Notes under the pieces: model-generated | What the model was told of the DNA's origin: nothing | Database searches by the model: none | Seen by the model: the letters and a program-made list of their open reading frames with translations, nothing else | Shown: positions 62,501 to 64,000 of the stretch, in pieces | Layout: the number at the start of each line of letters is the position of its first letter | Numbering within the stretch: the stretch's first letter is position 1 | Position numbers and translations under genes: made by a program | From: Sphingomonas glacialis | GTDB lineage: Bacteria > Pseudomonadota > Alphaproteobacteria > Sphingomonadales > Sphingomonadaceae | Assembly: GCF_014653575.1 (NCBI RefSeq) | Contig: NZ_BNAQ01000010.1 | Coordinates: 1 to 64,000 of the forward strand | DNA: 64,000 nucleotides | Reading direction: 5' to 3'

Positions 62501-63778
62501 GGGCTCGGCCGCACTCACCGGACGCATCAGGCGACCGCGCCGCTGTTCCGGCCGGTCTCGACCGACTGCCGCGGCGAACGTCGCTTCATCTCGACGATCG
62601 CGCGCCGGCTCGACAGCCTGGGCGCGCTCACCCGCGGCCAGCGCCAGACCGGCGGTCAGGGCCTGTTCGACCCGCGCGACAACCTCGAAAGCGACTATGC
62701 AAAGGAGTCGCTTGAACAATGGTTCCGCCTGCTCGCCAACGGCAAGCTGCGCTCCACCACACTGGACGAGTTCCAGAAACTGACCGGCCTCGAGCTGGAG
62801 GGCGAAGGTGGCGGGCTCAAGGAGGAGATGCCCCCGATCCAGCGCTGGCTCAATCGCATCCTCGCGCTGCGCATCGCCATGCAGAACGCGATCTTCGACG
62901 AATATCTCGGGCTGATCGAGGCCCGGATCGAGGCGGCCAAGGAGGCGGGCACGCTCGATCTTGGCGTCGAGAGCATCAACGCCGAGCGCATCACGATCCT
63001 CGATCGCACCGTCATTCGGCGCGACCAGACCAGCGGCGCCGAGACCGAGATCCTACGATTGGAGACCGAGGAGCGCTACAAGCCGCTCGCGCTTGATCGC
63101 GCTTTGCGGATCCTCGGCGACGACGCCCGCCCGATCGTCAACCGCAAGTCGGGCAAGGCCGCGATCCGGTGCAGCACCTATTCGCTCACCGACGACGATG
63201 GCGAGATCGTGCGCCGCTACGAGCTGGTCCGCCCGACGCGCACCGAACGGATGCGGCAGGATCTTCTTCTCGAAACTATGTGGGAAGATGCGAGCGAGGC
63301 GGAGTTTTGCGCGCTCTGGCAGGCCGAGGTCGAGAAGATGTCGGGCAAGACCCGCACCAATACGCTCTACCTCGTCACCGGCCTGCTTCTGCCGGTCTGG
63401 GATCGCCTGCCCGACGATCACGTCCAGGTCTGGCGTCTCAACACCGATGACGGCCAGTCCTTCCTCGGCCGCATCGTCCCCGCCCCGCTCGTGACCAAGC
63501 TCGCGGACGCCTTCGGCATCGCCGCCACCATCACCGTGTCGGGTGCCGAGACCGCCAAGCACGTCATGGGCAGCGGCGAGATCACCGCGCTCGGTGCGTA
63601 CCGACTGAAGCGCAGCCTGGTCGCCGGCCAACAGCGCCTCGAACTGCTTGACTGGCCGCACATGCGGTTGGCCGAGCTGAAGGCAGCCGGATGCTTCACC
63701 GAGATCATCCAGCACAAGACGCGGATGTTCGTTCCCGTCGCGACTGCCGCGACCGTGATCGACCGCATCACCGCCTGA
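59558..63778 (+). CDS. methyltransferase fused to strawberry-notch-type helicase
   Basis: 1406 residues. N-terminal N6-type methyltransferase: QFSTP (110-114), motif I LEPSAGTG (134-141) and catalytic NPPF (200-203). Then a superfamily 2 helicase: DGTGAGKGRQ (about 476), VFDEAH (about 581-586), VSATGASDVNNLAY and IQGLGRTHRTHQ (about 980), of the strawberry-notch (SBNO) group. Such giants are carried on alphaproteobacterial plasmids and phages; anti-restriction or DNA protection during transfer is suggested, not proved. ATG 59558 follows AGAAGGAAG. Confidence 0.85.
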   Translation: MRTLAAALELDFTEPSITAAKAVADTIARNGSLQRDTLLWVMEQAHGGSSADGRWCLREAYDMLELAEVMYLAKADLPGDPGICLATLTELVANLPTHTVRSEEQIELQQFSTPAPIAYLAALAARIAPLDLVLEPSAGTGLLAVFAQRAGARLVLNEIDPARAEMLAAALPGVSVTRHDAELIHDLLAPGIRPTAVLINPPFSRSVGRHADPLAAFRHLRAALLRLGAGGRCAAILPTRVDTSSRAWAKATEGCTLTLHLELPTTAYAKHGTSQTVKIMVLEKGTGTPAELIHCATLADALAAIAARSASPATAPVPRTSSLLTRSIGRSTLLGGLASKPRLSAPPAKAARSQIATPIDYTVFAEPLPTGEAVGVYLPYRPSRIAIPCASAHPTALVESIAMGSITAPRPVYVPTLPQVVVDAKTLSDAQLETLIYAGDAFERDIPGLFKPVEEGLSIAPSEDGRPYRAGFFLGDGTGAGKGRQVAAIILDQWLRGRRKHIWVSKTETLLEDARRDWTAVGGLALDIQHLNQWKLGTLIGAAEGVLFLTYATLRSNRGDKGTRLQQILEWVGDDHDGMIVFDEAHEMAGVAGGEGRFGTKDGSDQGIAGVRLQNLLPRARVLYVSATGASDVNNLAYATRLGLWGPGTAFADRRTFVDSLRRGGIAALEMIARDLKMQGLYVSRALSFAGVEYDILEHKLTVDQIEVYDAYADAWAIIHSNLRAALDATRVTDSFSNDTYNSGAKAAALSIFESTKQRFFCQLLIGMKLPSLVPAIRADLARGESVVIQLVSTSEAMLNRALAALTVEERANLDIELSPREFLMSYLTAAFPVRQMKTFVDETGKTRSEPMSDEDGRPVFSQEALEMRDNLLEQLCALPIVGSALDHIIGHFGTDAVAEVTGRSRRVIMDAHGRQRVESRSPRTNLAETNAFMRGQKKILIFSDAGGTGRSYHASLTCENQSRRNHYLLEPGWRADAAIQGLGRTHRTHQATAPLFRPVSTDCRGERRFISTIARRLDSLGALTRGQRQTGGQGLFDPRDNLESDYAKESLEQWFRLLANGKLRSTTLDEFQKLTGLELEGEGGGLKEEMPPIQRWLNRILALRIAMQNAIFDEYLGLIEARIEAAKEAGTLDLGVESINAERITILDRTVIRRDQTSGAETEILRLETEERYKPLALDRALRILGDDARPIVNRKSGKAAIRCSTYSLTDDDGEIVRRYELVRPTRTERMRQDLLLETMWEDASEAEFCALWQAEVEKMSGKTRTNTLYLVTGLLLPVWDRLPDDHVQVWRLNTDDGQSFLGRIVPAPLVTKLADAFGIAATITVSGAETAKHVMGSGEITALGAYRLKRSLVAGQQRLELLDWPHMRLAELKAAGCFTEIIQHKTRMFVPVATAATVIDRITA

Positions 63779-63903
63779 CACGATCGAGGCTCTCTTCCCG
63801 GGTCTTCAAAGGGAGGGGAGGGAGCCTTCGGCTTTGTGAGCTTGGAGGACCAGGCTCGCGTGACCGCGGGACGCGGCGCGCCATTTTCAAATGGAGACGA
63901 CCG

Positions 63904-64000
63904 ATGATCCAGTCCGTGAAGGTCAAGAACCTGACGCTGTCGAAGGACAATGTGCGCAAATCCAACCGTGACGCAGGGATCGACACCCTCGCCGCGAACA
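63904..64000 (+). CDS. ParB-like protein, 5' end
   Basis: The first 32 codons (MIQSVKVKNLTLSKDNVRKS…) match the N-terminus of plasmid ParB/Srx-domain proteins that follow methyltransferase-helicase genes. It runs off the window. ATG 63904 after GGAGACG. Confidence 0.65.
   Translation, partial: MIQSVKVKNLTLSKDNVRKSNRDAGIDTLAAN

Overview
The window is a stretch of a large conjugative plasmid from an alphaproteobacterium, most probably a sphingomonad (Sphingomonas, Sphingobium, Novosphingobium or a relative). Evidence: high GC, RepC- and RPA-type replication genes with 23-bp iterons, a VirB/VirD4 conjugation operon with LPD7 and EexN genes, and CbpM/CbpA and sphingomonad-type IS66 and IS3 elements. 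No rRNA, tRNA or CRISPR array was seen. Organism and plasmid status are inferred from gene content.

Layout. (1) 1-7 kb: IS630 debris, then a minus-strand operon (PLP decarboxylase, APC-type antiporter, MarC protein, outer-membrane protein) that looks like an amino-acid-decarboxylation acid-resistance unit. (2) 6.6-10.2 kb: a histidine-kinase remnant, a truncated IS3 and a damaged IS66. (3) 10.2-31 kb: a stress island with CbpM/CbpA and a flavoprotein, a thioredoxin-reductase-like enzyme, GrpE/DnaK, a glycosyltransferase, a copper-type P-type ATPase, SHOCT, DUF2171 and DUF1269-like small proteins, a three-part ABC exporter and an erythromycin-esterase-family protein. (4) 31.3-45.9 kb: one minus-strand operon of 16 genes for a type IV secretion system, from an M15 peptidase and VirB1 to VirD4. 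(5) 46-52 kb: small regulators (a resolvase-like protein without catalytic residues, two XRE proteins, a GNAT protein, a LysR protein) and an intact IS66 with 8-bp target duplication. (6) 52.4-55.4 kb: replication region with RepC, an RPA-family initiator and six iterons. (7) 55.7-64 kb: plasmid backbone genes (HNH-like proteins, SSB, DUF2726, a CHC2/Toprim primase-like protein, a giant methyltransferase-helicase, start of a ParB-like gene).

The most interesting signal is a roughly 14-base element, approximately SGTAGWTTCCGA, found 10 or 11 times between 6.6 and 29.5 kb. Every copy lies upstream of a stress-island gene or operon and reads toward that gene, whichever strand it is on. I did not find it in the conjugation or replication half. 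It probably marks a single regulon under a NarL/LuxR-type response regulator or an unusual sigma factor, which would tie the acid, chaperone, redox, metal and exporter genes into one transferable stress programme. A truncated histidine kinase lies beside the first copy.

Two IS66 copies in the same orientation are identical over 1931 bp and lie 41.8 kb apart, so recombination between them could remove the whole stress and conjugation region.
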